From assembly GCF_030548295.1 (NCBI RefSeq), contig NZ_JAUOSB010000005.1, forward strand, positions 1-64,000: a DNA stretch of 64,000 nucleotides, written 5' to 3'. The notes below the pieces were generated by a model, which made no database searches, was not told the origin of the DNA, and worked only from the letters and a program-made list of their open reading frames with translations. The position numbers were made by a program, and so were the translations under genes. Origin of the DNA: Wenyingzhuangia sp. 2_MG-2023. Lineage in GTDB: Bacteria > Bacteroidota > Bacteroidia > Flavobacteriales > Flavobacteriaceae. Of the stretch, positions 27,951-35,897 are shown piece by piece (the stretch's first letter is position 1; each line of letters opens with the position of its first letter).

Positions 27951-28344
27951 ATAATTAATTTTTAAAAGTTTAAAAACCAATTATTGAAAACACGTTTGTA
28001 AGTAGATAAATAGAATTTGATGATTCAGTTGCTTTTTTTAAGTTTTTAAACCTAAAAGATATTGTACAAAACTACGATTCAATCAATCCACTCCAAATTA
28101 AGTATTTCTATTTAAAACATATATTTTTTAAACTTACCTCAACAATCACAGTAAGTAAATATCAAATTTTATGTTTTACATATATTTTACATGCTTTAAT
28201 ATAATTGGACACTACAAATATGTAGCTCCAATACAACAAAAGACTTACTCTCATCGTTCTTTTTGGTTATCCTATTCAACCCGATTGATTCGAGCAAGCG
28301 TTAACAACTGAAAAACAAATATTTAAGTCGTTTCTATCCTCAAA
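27951..28344 (-). promoter_or_regulatory. Leader and promoter region of the PUL-A operon
   Basis: A 394-bp noncoding stretch between the regulator gene and the first GH29 gene. It holds the promoter at 28067-28097 and about 110 bp of leader. The part between the promoter and the regulator stop (28098-28344) is where a binding site for the regulator's AraC-type domain would be expected. No convincing direct or inverted repeat was identified there by eye. Confidence 0.5.
28067..28097 (-). promoter_or_regulatory. Bacteroidota-type promoter of the PUL-A operon
   Basis: On the minus strand, TTTG (28094-28097) is followed by a 19-bp spacer and TAGTTTTG (28067-28074). This is an exact match to the Bacteroidota primary sigma consensus TTTG-N19-TAnnTTTG. 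Expected transcription start is near 28061, giving a leader of about 110 nt before the GH29 start at 27950. Confidence 0.65.
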
Positions 28345-31300
28345 TCAATCATCTATTTTTTTCACAAATTCTGAAGGAGAAACACCATGAATTTTCTTAA
28401 AAGCAGAAGAATAATAAGATTTTGACTCTATTCCTATTTCAAACATTACGTCTGCAGCTGTTAAGTTTTTATTAAGAGTTAATAATTCTGCTGCCTTTTG
28501 CAAACGGAAGTTCCTTAAATACACATTTGGTGCCTGTCCGGTAAGTTCTTTAAGTTTTCTATAAAAATGAGACGTACTCATTCCGATATCCTTAGCCAAT
28601 TCTTCAACTCCAAAAGAAGAGCTTGACATGTTTTTTTCTATAGATATATTTATATTTTCTAGAAACTGTTTATCTCTATCAGAACTAATTAAAGAATCTT
28701 TTGGTAAAAAACTATTTCTAGAATAATATTCAAAAACACGTTGTTTGTTTTCTATTAGCTTCTTAACCCTTACCTCTAAGTATTTTATAGAAAATGGCTT
28801 TACAATAAAATCATCTGCCCCTATCTCTAGACCTTTAATAGCTTTCACCTTATCTCCTATAGCTGTTAATAAGATAACAGGAATGTGGCATAATTCATTA
28901 CTAGACTTCATTTTCTCACACAATTTATACCCATCTAGCTTAGGCATCATTACATCACTAATCACTAACTGAGGAAGATTTTCTTTTACCTTATTCAATC
29001 CATCTTCTCCATCTACTGCTAGTATAATGTTATAAGTAGTTTTAAAAGCCTCGTACAAAAAGGTTCGCACATCTTGTTCATCATCTATAATTAAAATTGT
29101 TGGAAGAGAGGCATCTGTAGATATGTCTTGAATGCTTTCTAATTCAGAAGGCAACCAATCTGTTACAATTTTCTGATATTTATGTAAAACCACCTCTTCT
29201 ACGGCATTACCCTGATTGACAATAGGTAACGTAATTCTAAAAACTGTTTTCTCTTCTGGATTGCTTACCACAGATATGGTTCCATGCATTAAGTCTACTA
29301 AAGATTTACATAGTGCCAAACCGATTCCTGTTCCATTCCAATCTTTTTTTTCATCAACACCTCTATAAAAACGGTCAAAAATTCTATCTATTTTTTCTGG
29401 TGGAATATCTATCCCTGTGTTTGTTACCTGAATAAAAAGAAGTTCTTCATCATTCTCTTGAACAATTCCTGCCTCTATACTTATTTCCTTATAAGAATTA
29501 GAATATTTAATGGCATTTGAGAACAAGTTTAAAAGAACTCTCTCTGTTTTATCTATATCTATAAAAACGTGTTTGTTGGGTTCATTTACCTTGTAATAAA
29601 AATTCATAAGCGACCTTTGAGCGTAGTCCTCAAAAGATTCTAGCAACGGATACATAAAGTTCCCCAAAGTTACTTTAGAATAATTGAGTTGCATGTGTCC
29701 TGTTTCTGCTTTTCTATAAGAAATTAACTGATCTATTAAACGCTGTAATCTAGATATGTTATTTTGAATGATAGAGAAGTATTTCTGATTTTCTTCACTT
29801 TTATACTGATCTGCAATTTTTTCTAAAGGTCCAATTATAAGTGACAATGGCGTTTTAAAATCATGAGATATATTGGTAAAGAATCTTAATTTTGCTTGAT
29901 TCATATCTCTCACTCTTTCCTTTTCTAACTGCTCAAATTTGAGTTTTTGATTTAATTTTTCTAACCTAACAAAATATTTAAACCCACCATAACTAAACAC
30001 TACTAATAAAACCACCCAAAGAGTTATACTCCACCACCTTAGATACCAAGGAGCCAAAACTTTTATCGTAAACTTTTCTGTAGTGTTTGTCCAAACTCCA
30101 TCTCCGTTGGCTCCTTTGTATAAAAAATCATAGGTACCTGGACTCAAATTGGTATATGTCGCTGTTGTTTTTCCCTTATCAACTTCAATCCAATCTTTAT
30201 TAACTCCTTCTAATTTGTAAGCTACTTTATTTTTGTTAGGAGTTACACTGTGCTGTACAATAATATCTAAGGATATATTTCTATTACCATGTTCTACTGT
30301 TACTTTTTTAGTATCAGAAATTAAAGTGTCTAAAATTGTTTTTCCATTGATCTTTTTTCCAGAAACAATAGGCTGATTGTTAATTTTTAATCTTGATAAT
30401 AAAATTTTGGGTGCATTTTTATTTTTTACAATTTGTTCAGGATCAAAAATATTCAAACCTGCCACACTTCCCATTAGCATAATTCCTTTTTGGGTTTTTA
30501 AAAAAGCCGATTGTCTAAAATTATTCCCTAAAATTCCATCGTTTACATCGTAAAAATTAAAAGCTTCTTCTTTTACATCAAAACAACCAATTCCCATGTC
30601 TGTGCTTATCCATAGTTTGCCTTGATCGTCTTCTAGAATTCCATAAATTACCTCGTCACGAAGTCCATCTTTTCTGTGATAGCTTTTTATACTTTTAACC
30701 TCTCCAACACTGTTTAAAACCATTTTATTCAACCCTCCACCAAAAGTTCCTAACCACACATTTCTCTGACTATCAATAAAAACATTGAAAACATGATTAT
30801 AGCTTATAGGAAAATTTTTAGACGTTGTGGTTAAATAATCTTTAACCATCCAATCTTTCTTTTTAGCTCTAACTCTAAAGACTCCTTTATTTGTTGTAAA
30901 CCAATGGTTACCATAGCCATCTTTTACATAATCATTAATTTGATTATTTTCTCCAACATCAAACAATTCCTTTTCTACCTCAATAGGCTTGTTCTTTAAA
31001 ATTGTTTCCCAAGGGTTCTCTACTAAAAAAGCCTGAGGTCCTCCCAAGATAATTTGATCTTTATTTATTTGCTGAATTGCTCTATTAAAAATCAAGCTAA
31101 CCTCAACACCCTTTACTTTTAAACGAACAGGTTTTAGCCTATTTTCCTTTTCATCAAACAAATAGATTCCTTCATTGGTTGCAATCCACCAATATCCCTT
31201 AAAGTCTTGATACAAGCATAAAACCCATTGGTTTTTTAATGATCCTAGTTGTTTTTCGAGACGATTAAAAGAAACTCTACCTCCTGTTTTTAAATCTAGC

Positions 31301-32475
31301 TTTTCCTCAGTTCTACAAATAGTACTTCCAAAAAAGGAAACCCAAATCCTACCTTTATTGTCTTCTGTAATATCTGTAATCAGGTTACTAGACAGTGATT
31401 TATCATCGTATGCATTGTGAGAATAATTTTGAAAATCTTTTTGATTCTTATCAAATTTATTCAATCCTCCCTGAGCAGTTCCAATCCACAACACCCCAAA
31501 ATCATCCTCATAAAAACAATTTACACGGTTACTTGTTATGACATTTTTGTATTTGGAATCGTACTTAAAAGATGTAAAATCTCTGTTTTTGGTATTGTAT
31601 TTTACAACCCCATTATCTCTAGTTCCAATCCATAAATTTTCATCTTTATCTAAGTACAAAGATAAAATATCACATTTTGCATTTGCACTTCCTTTGTCCT
31701 CATTTAAATAGGCTCCTAATGTAAGTAACTGGCTATTTTCATAAAAAGTATGATACAAACCTGCATTTGTTCCTACCCAAATAGAGTTGTTAATTTTAAG
31801 TATTTTTTTTATTTTTTTTACATTTACTCCTAACTTAAGCTCAAGAATGTTTGTAGAATAATTATCTTTAATATCAATCTTATACATCTGATCTGTAGTA
31901 GCCACCAATAACTCCGAACTTGAAAGAAATTCTAGATCTATTATGTGTTTGCCTTTTAATACTTTTTCTAAATTTATTTCGGCAATTTTTTCAATTTTTT
32001 CAATATCGCTAGCATCGGAATCATAGATATCTATTTTAAAATCTGTACCAATCCAAATTCTTTTTTCAGCATCTTCTTTGATAAAAGTTTCTCTTTTTAC
32101 CGTGTTATCTATAGGAATAAATTTCTCTTTGTCCGTCAAGTACATACAAAGTCCTCCTCTAGTTCCAATCCATAATCGCCCTTTAGTATCACTCAAAAGA
32201 CTTGATATAAAATTGTTAGGCAGCGACGTTGAATCTTCTGTATTATGGTAGTAATAATCAAATGAATACCCATCATACCTAACCAAACCGTTAGGAGTAG
32301 CAATCCACAAATACCCTTTTGTATCTGTTACAATTACATTTACTGTATTCTGATCAAATCCTTGTTCACTTTTAAAGGATTCAACCCTTTGATTTCCATT
32401 TATTATGTTTTTTTCTTGAGCATTTGTAAGGTTAAACAGCAAAAATGCTAACAGATAAAATATTCTTACTTTCAT
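28345..32475 (-). CDS. Hybrid two-component system sensor/regulator (HTCS) of the PUL
   Basis: 1376 aa with signal peptide (ending NLTNAQ). Residues about 30-725 form the periplasmic double beta-propeller of Reg_prop repeats (LWIATPNGLVRYDG, LWIGTRGGLCMY, LWIGTRDNGVVKYN, LWIGTAQGGLNKFD). A Y_Y_Y domain follows (about 735-800, YTNLSPGTYDFLYKGANGDG), then a transmembrane helix (about 812-834). The histidine kinase dimerisation domain carries His871 in NISHDFKTPLSL; the ATPase domain has NLFSNAIKYS and GTGIGLALCKS. The receiver domain holds the phospho-acceptor Asp1174 in VISDVMMPKLDG, and an AraC-type DNA-binding domain ends the protein. It senses an oligosaccharide in the periplasm and activates the PUL. 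It is divergent from nothing: it lies directly upstream of the operon it likely controls. Confidence 0.96.
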   Translation of the reverse strand: MKVRIFYLLAFLLFNLTNAQEKNIINGNQRVESFKSEQGFDQNTVNVIVTDTKGYLWIATPNGLVRYDGYSFDYYYHNTEDSTSLPNNFISSLLSDTKGRLWIGTRGGLCMYLTDKEKFIPIDNTVKRETFIKEDAEKRIWIGTDFKIDIYDSDASDIEKIEKIAEINLEKVLKGKHIIDLEFLSSSELLVATTDQMYKIDIKDNYSTNILELKLGVNVKKIKKILKINNSIWVGTNAGLYHTFYENSQLLTLGAYLNEDKGSANAKCDILSLYLDKDENLWIGTRDNGVVKYNTKNRDFTSFKYDSKYKNVITSNRVNCFYEDDFGVLWIGTAQGGLNKFDKNQKDFQNYSHNAYDDKSLSSNLITDITEDNKGRIWVSFFGSTICRTEEKLDLKTGGRVSFNRLEKQLGSLKNQWVLCLYQDFKGYWWIATNEGIYLFDEKENRLKPVRLKVKGVEVSLIFNRAIQQINKDQIILGGPQAFLVENPWETILKNKPIEVEKELFDVGENNQINDYVKDGYGNHWFTTNKGVFRVRAKKKDWMVKDYLTTTSKNFPISYNHVFNVFIDSQRNVWLGTFGGGLNKMVLNSVGEVKSIKSYHRKDGLRDEVIYGILEDDQGKLWISTDMGIGCFDVKEEAFNFYDVNDGILGNNFRQSAFLKTQKGIMLMGSVAGLNIFDPEQIVKNKNAPKILLSRLKINNQPIVSGKKINGKTILDTLISDTKKVTVEHGNRNISLDIIVQHSVTPNKNKVAYKLEGVNKDWIEVDKGKTTATYTNLSPGTYDFLYKGANGDGVWTNTTEKFTIKVLAPWYLRWWSITLWVVLLVVFSYGGFKYFVRLEKLNQKLKFEQLEKERVRDMNQAKLRFFTNISHDFKTPLSLIIGPLEKIADQYKSEENQKYFSIIQNNISRLQRLIDQLISYRKAETGHMQLNYSKVTLGNFMYPLLESFEDYAQRSLMNFYYKVNEPNKHVFIDIDKTERVLLNLFSNAIKYSNSYKEISIEAGIVQENDEELLFIQVTNTGIDIPPEKIDRIFDRFYRGVDEKKDWNGTGIGLALCKSLVDLMHGTISVVSNPEEKTVFRITLPIVNQGNAVEEVVLHKYQKIVTDWLPSELESIQDISTDASLPTILIIDDEQDVRTFLYEAFKTTYNIILAVDGEDGLNKVKENLPQLVISDVMMPKLDGYKLCEKMKSSNELCHIPVILLTAIGDKVKAIKGLEIGADDFIVKPFSIKYLEVRVKKLIENKQRVFEYYSRNSFLPKDSLISSDRDKQFLENINISIEKNMSSSSFGVEELAKDIGMSTSHFYRKLKELTGQAPNVYLRNFRLQKAAELLTLNKNLTAADVMFEIGIESKSYYSSAFKKIHGVSPSEFVKKIDD

Positions 32476-32741
32476 TGTGTAATATTTTGTGCTTTTATGA
32501 ATATTTTATGCATAAAACAAGAGTTTGTTAAATTGGTTTACATATTAAAAAAAACACCTTTAACAACAGATTAAAATTAGTTTTATATCAATAAAAAAAC
32601 AAAATAAATCAAAATATACAACACTCCATGTATAATTATTGTTTTTATGAAAAATAAAATACAACAATCTCTAACGATGTAGTTCTTGATGAAAAGATAT
32701 TCATAGAAATTCTAAATTTCACTTATTAGCAAGTAAGCATT

Positions 32742-33767
32742 TTATTGCTTTATAAAATCTAAAATAGCAGTATCAAAGACGTCACTTCTATTTAAAAATT
32801 GAATCTCTATAGGTAAGTAATATAAATTGTCTATTTCATCTTGTAGTCTAACGTAATCTTTTTCTGTAGTAATGATTTTTTTAGAAATAGATTTTTCATG
32901 AATCTCACCCAACTCTTTCACAGAAAAATTATGATGATCTGAAAACTTTAAATGTTCAAATTCAATTCCTAGAAAAGTTAAATAATCCATTAGCGGTTTA
33001 GGCTTTGCAATTCCTGTTACCAAAACCACTCCTTCGCTTTCAGAATCTTTTAAATCTTTTAAAGAAATTTCCGAAGTTCCAAAAACGCTATCTGCATATG
33101 TTATCTTGGTAAAATAAACTTGCTGATTTTTATTAGGTGCTATTTTTCTCAATATATTCTGTTGCTCTTCAACAGATAAATCTTCAGGACATTTTGTAAC
33201 AACAATACTGTCTGCCCTTTTTTTTCCCCACCACAATTCACGTAAATTTCCAGTAGGCATCATAAAATCTTTATAAAACAAATCATGATAAGAAGTAAGT
33301 AAAATCTGATAACCCGCTTTTATTTTTCTATGCTGATAAGCATCGTCTAACAAAATAATTTCTGTCAACGGTTTTTGAGTTCGTATTTTTTGGACACCTT
33401 CAACTCTATTTCCATCAACTGCTACAGTAATATCATCAAACTTTTTGTAATATTGATAAGGCTCATCACCTAAATTTGCAACTGTTATTTCTGGATTGGC
33501 CAAAACAAAGCCTTTGCTTTTTCTTTTATAACCTCTACTTAAAACGGCTATTTTATGTTTTTTACGCAACAAACGTATTAAATATTCTATCTGTGGTGTT
33601 TTACCTGTTCCTCCAACACTTAAATTTCCTACCGTAATAATAGGCAGGTCAAAACTAGTTGACTTCAAAACTCCTGTATCAAACAATAGGTTTCTAATGA
33701 CAACTATACTAGCATACAAAACAGAAAAAGGAAAGAGCAAAACTCTTAAAACAAAAATGACATTCAT
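32742..33767 (-). CDS. lpxK: Tetraacyldisaccharide 4'-kinase
   Basis: 341 aa. Phosphorylates the 4' position of the lipid A disaccharide at the inner membrane. Start placed at 33767 (MNVIFVLRVLLFPFS), because the nearby promoter at 33798-33828 predicts a transcript beginning near 33791, after the ATG at 33800 would have been read. An N-terminal membrane helix is followed by the P-loop GNLSVGGTGKTPQ (47-59), SRGYKRKSKG, the LDDAYQHR motif and ITTEKDYVRL near the C-terminus, all characteristic of LpxK. Convincing match along the full usual length. It is the first housekeeping gene bordering PUL-A and divergent from the Nif3-like gene. Confidence 0.95.
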   Translation of the reverse strand: MNVIFVLRVLLFPFSVLYASIVVIRNLLFDTGVLKSTSFDLPIITVGNLSVGGTGKTPQIEYLIRLLRKKHKIAVLSRGYKRKSKGFVLANPEITVANLGDEPYQYYKKFDDITVAVDGNRVEGVQKIRTQKPLTEIILLDDAYQHRKIKAGYQILLTSYHDLFYKDFMMPTGNLRELWWGKKRADSIVVTKCPEDLSVEEQQNILRKIAPNKNQQVYFTKITYADSVFGTSEISLKDLKDSESEGVVLVTGIAKPKPLMDYLTFLGIEFEHLKFSDHHNFSVKELGEIHEKSISKKIITTEKDYVRLQDEIDNLYYLPIEIQFLNRSDVFDTAILDFIKQ

Positions 33768-33797
33768 TAATGAATCGTATATATAACGGTAAGATAT

Positions 33798-33828
33798 CAA
33801 ATCTAAAACAATTTAAAGCTAGAAACAA
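33798..33828 (-). promoter_or_regulatory. Promoter of lpxK
   Basis: On the minus strand TTG (33826-33828) is followed about 20 bp later by TAGATTTG (33798-33805), an exact TAnnTTTG element. Predicted start near 33791 leaves a leader of about 24 nt to the ATG at 33767 and argues against the upstream ATG at 33800. Confidence 0.5.
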
Positions 33829-33857
33829 CTAATCCAACAAATTCTGTATTTTTGAGT

Positions 33858-34952
33858 ATGAAAATTAAAGATGTTACAAATTATATAGAAGAATTAGCTC
33901 CTCTTGCTTATGCCGAAGATTTTGACAACGTAGGCTTATTGGTGGGAGATTACAATACAACTATTACAGGTGTTTTAGTTACTTTAGATACTTTAGAAGA
34001 AACTGTTGACCAAGCCATTGATGAAAAATGCAATTTGATTGTTAGTTTTCATCCTATTATTTTTGGAGGTTTGAAAAAACTAAATGGAAAGAATTATGTG
34101 GAAAGAATTGTTATAAAAGCCATTCAAAACAACATTGCTATTTATGCCACTCACACCGCTCTAGACAATAGTTTTAGCGGAGTTAGCGCTAAAATGTGTA
34201 GTGTTTTAGGTTTGCAAAACAAACAAGTATTGATTCCTCAAAAAGAAACCATCAAAAAATTGGTTACTTACGTTCCTATTAACCATGCTGATACCGTTAG
34301 AAAAGCATTGTTTAATACAGGTGCCGGTGGTATTGGTAATTATAGCAATTGTAGTTTTAATACGCAAGGAACGGGAACATACAAAGGAAACGAAGCCTCT
34401 AATCCTACCCTTGGAGAAAAAGGTGTTCTGCATCAAGAACAAGAAACTCAAATAGCTATTACATATGCCAAACATCTAGAAATCAAAGTACTAAAGAGTT
34501 TGTTTGAATCTCATCCTTACGAGGAAGTGGCTTATGAAATTACGACTCTTGAAAACACCAATCAACATATAGGAATAGGAATGATAGGTGAACTACCTAC
34601 TCCTATGAATAGCACAGATTTTTTAAAGTATGTAAAAAAACAAATGAATACAGCCTGTATTAGACACTCTGTTCCTTTGTCTAAAAACATACAAAAAGTA
34701 GCTGTTTTAGGTGGATCTGGTAGTTTTGGAATATCCGCTGCTATGTCAAAAAATGCAGACGCATACATCACCGCAGATTTTAAATACCACGAATTTTACA
34801 AAGCAGAGGGTAAAATCTTGATTACAGACATTGGACACTATGAAAGTGAGCAGTTTACAAAAAACTTATTAGTTGACTATCTTCAAGAAAAATTTTGTAA
34901 TTTTGCAATCATTTTATCAAATAAAAGTACAAACCCAATATATTACTCATAG
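33858..34952 (+). CDS. Nif3-like dinuclear metal center hexameric protein
   Basis: 364 aa from the ATG at 33858 (an in-frame TTG six bases upstream is less likely). Conserved blocks: EDFDNVGLLVGDYN (N-terminus), metal-ligand motifs IVSFHPIIFGGLK and IYATHTALDNS, an inserted middle domain of the type found in longer family members (HPYEEVAYEI), and VAVLGGSGSFGI with ADFKYHEFY and DIGHYESE near the end. The His/Glu/Asp ligands for two metals are all visible. The family (YbgI/Nif3) is widespread; its enzymatic role is debated, with GTP cyclohydrolase-type annotation unproven. It is 4 bp before the zinc-ribbon relative, a pairing typical of flavobacteria. Confidence 0.94.
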   Translation: MKIKDVTNYIEELAPLAYAEDFDNVGLLVGDYNTTITGVLVTLDTLEETVDQAIDEKCNLIVSFHPIIFGGLKKLNGKNYVERIVIKAIQNNIAIYATHTALDNSFSGVSAKMCSVLGLQNKQVLIPQKETIKKLVTYVPINHADTVRKALFNTGAGGIGNYSNCSFNTQGTGTYKGNEASNPTLGEKGVLHQEQETQIAITYAKHLEIKVLKSLFESHPYEEVAYEITTLENTNQHIGIGMIGELPTPMNSTDFLKYVKKQMNTACIRHSVPLSKNIQKVAVLGGSGSFGISAAMSKNADAYITADFKYHEFYKAEGKILITDIGHYESEQFTKNLLVDYLQEKFCNFAIILSNKSTNPIYYS

Positions 34953-34956
34953 TATT

Positions 34957-35730
34957 ATGGCAGTGAAACAAGAAATATCTGTAGAAGACAAGTTAAGAGC
35001 TTTATATAATTTACAATTAATAGATTCTAGAATTGACGAAATTAAAAGCGTACAAGGTGAGTTGCCTTTAGAAATTGAAGACTTAGAAAGCGAAATTGCT
35101 GGTTTGACTATTCGTGTTGACAAATTAAATCAAGACGTAACCAATTTTGAAACTGAAATTGCTAACAAAAAATCTAGCATTGAAGAATCAAAAATTTTGG
35201 TAAAAAAATATGCTGAACAACAAAAATCGGTTCGTAACAATCGTGAATTTGACTCTTTAACCAAAGAATCTGAATTTCAAGAGTTAGAAATTGAATTGGC
35301 TGAAAAAAGAATTCGTGAAGCATATGTTAAAATAGAACATAAAAAAGAGGTTATTTCTAAAACCATTGATAAGTTAGAATCTCAACAATCTCATTTAGGT
35401 CATAAGAAATCTGAATTAGATGCTATCTTAAAAGAAACTGAAAACGAACAAAACTCGTTGAACAAGTTGTCTGAAGAAATGGCTGACAAAATTGACAACC
35501 ACTTATTAGTAGCATATAAGAGAATTAGAAGTAATGTAAAAAATGGATTGGCTGTTGTTGCTATTGAAAGAGGTGCTGCTGGAGGATCTTATTTTACTAT
35601 TCCACCACAAGTTCAAATAGAAATAGCTAGCCGTAAGAAAATTACCATCGATGAATACTCTGGTCGTATTTTAGTAGATGCAGCATTGGCTGAAGAAGAA
35701 AAAGAAAAATTAGCTTCTATTATAGGCTAA
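34957..35730 (+). CDS. Coiled-coil protein of the C4-type zinc-ribbon family, zinc ligands lost
   Basis: 257 aa from the ATG at 34957 (MAVKQEISVEDK), 4 bp after the previous stop; an upstream in-frame ATG at 34873 lies inside the Nif3-like gene and is rejected. Residues about 15-185 are a long antiparallel coiled coil (LQLIDSRIDEI, ESEIAGLTIRVDKL, LIEELEFQELEIEL-like heptads). The C-terminal region has RGAAGGSYFTIPPQVQIEI and DEYSGRILVD. In related proteins these read RGaCGGCFF.IPPQ and C.EYCGRIL. All four cysteines are replaced (A, S, D, S), so no zinc can be bound in the usual way while the fold framework is kept. Function unknown; a cell-envelope or nucleic-acid role has been suggested for the family. 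Confidence 0.88.
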   Translation: MAVKQEISVEDKLRALYNLQLIDSRIDEIKSVQGELPLEIEDLESEIAGLTIRVDKLNQDVTNFETEIANKKSSIEESKILVKKYAEQQKSVRNNREFDSLTKESEFQELEIELAEKRIREAYVKIEHKKEVISKTIDKLESQQSHLGHKKSELDAILKETENEQNSLNKLSEEMADKIDNHLLVAYKRIRSNVKNGLAVVAIERGAAGGSYFTIPPQVQIEIASRKKITIDEYSGRILVDAALAEEEKEKLASIIG

Positions 35731-35752
35731 CCAACATATTTATAACACACTG

Positions 35753-35784
35753 AAAAGCATCTACTTAAGTAGATGCTTTTTTTT
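35753..35784 (+). terminator. Rho-independent terminator after the zinc-ribbon relative
   Basis: Perfect palindrome AAAAGCATCTACTT / AAGTAGATGCTTTT (35753-35780) followed by more T residues, 23 bp past the stop codon. Strong stem and T-tract. Confidence 0.88.
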
Positions 35785-35861
35785 ATGCCTTTATATTTGC
35801 AACTCACCTACAGTAAAACGTCATTCAACTAATTAGCAAAAAAAAATCTTGAGTCCTCTAG

Positions 35862-35869
35862 TACCTTTG
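35862..35869 (+). promoter_or_regulatory. Candidate promoter element of the 864-aa T9SS protein gene
   Basis: TACCTTTG fits TAnnTTTG exactly and lies 28 bp before the ATG at 35898. No clear TTTG element is found at the right distance upstream. A second exact match, TATATTTG, occurs at 35792-35799 just after the terminator. Confidence 0.35.
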
Positions 35870-35897
35870 ACAACGAAATCATTTAAAGACCATTGTC

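Noticed and set aside
34873-34956. Upstream start for the zinc-ribbon relative
   Set aside because: It would begin inside the Nif3-like gene; the ATG at 34957 is 4 bp after that stop and matches the family start.
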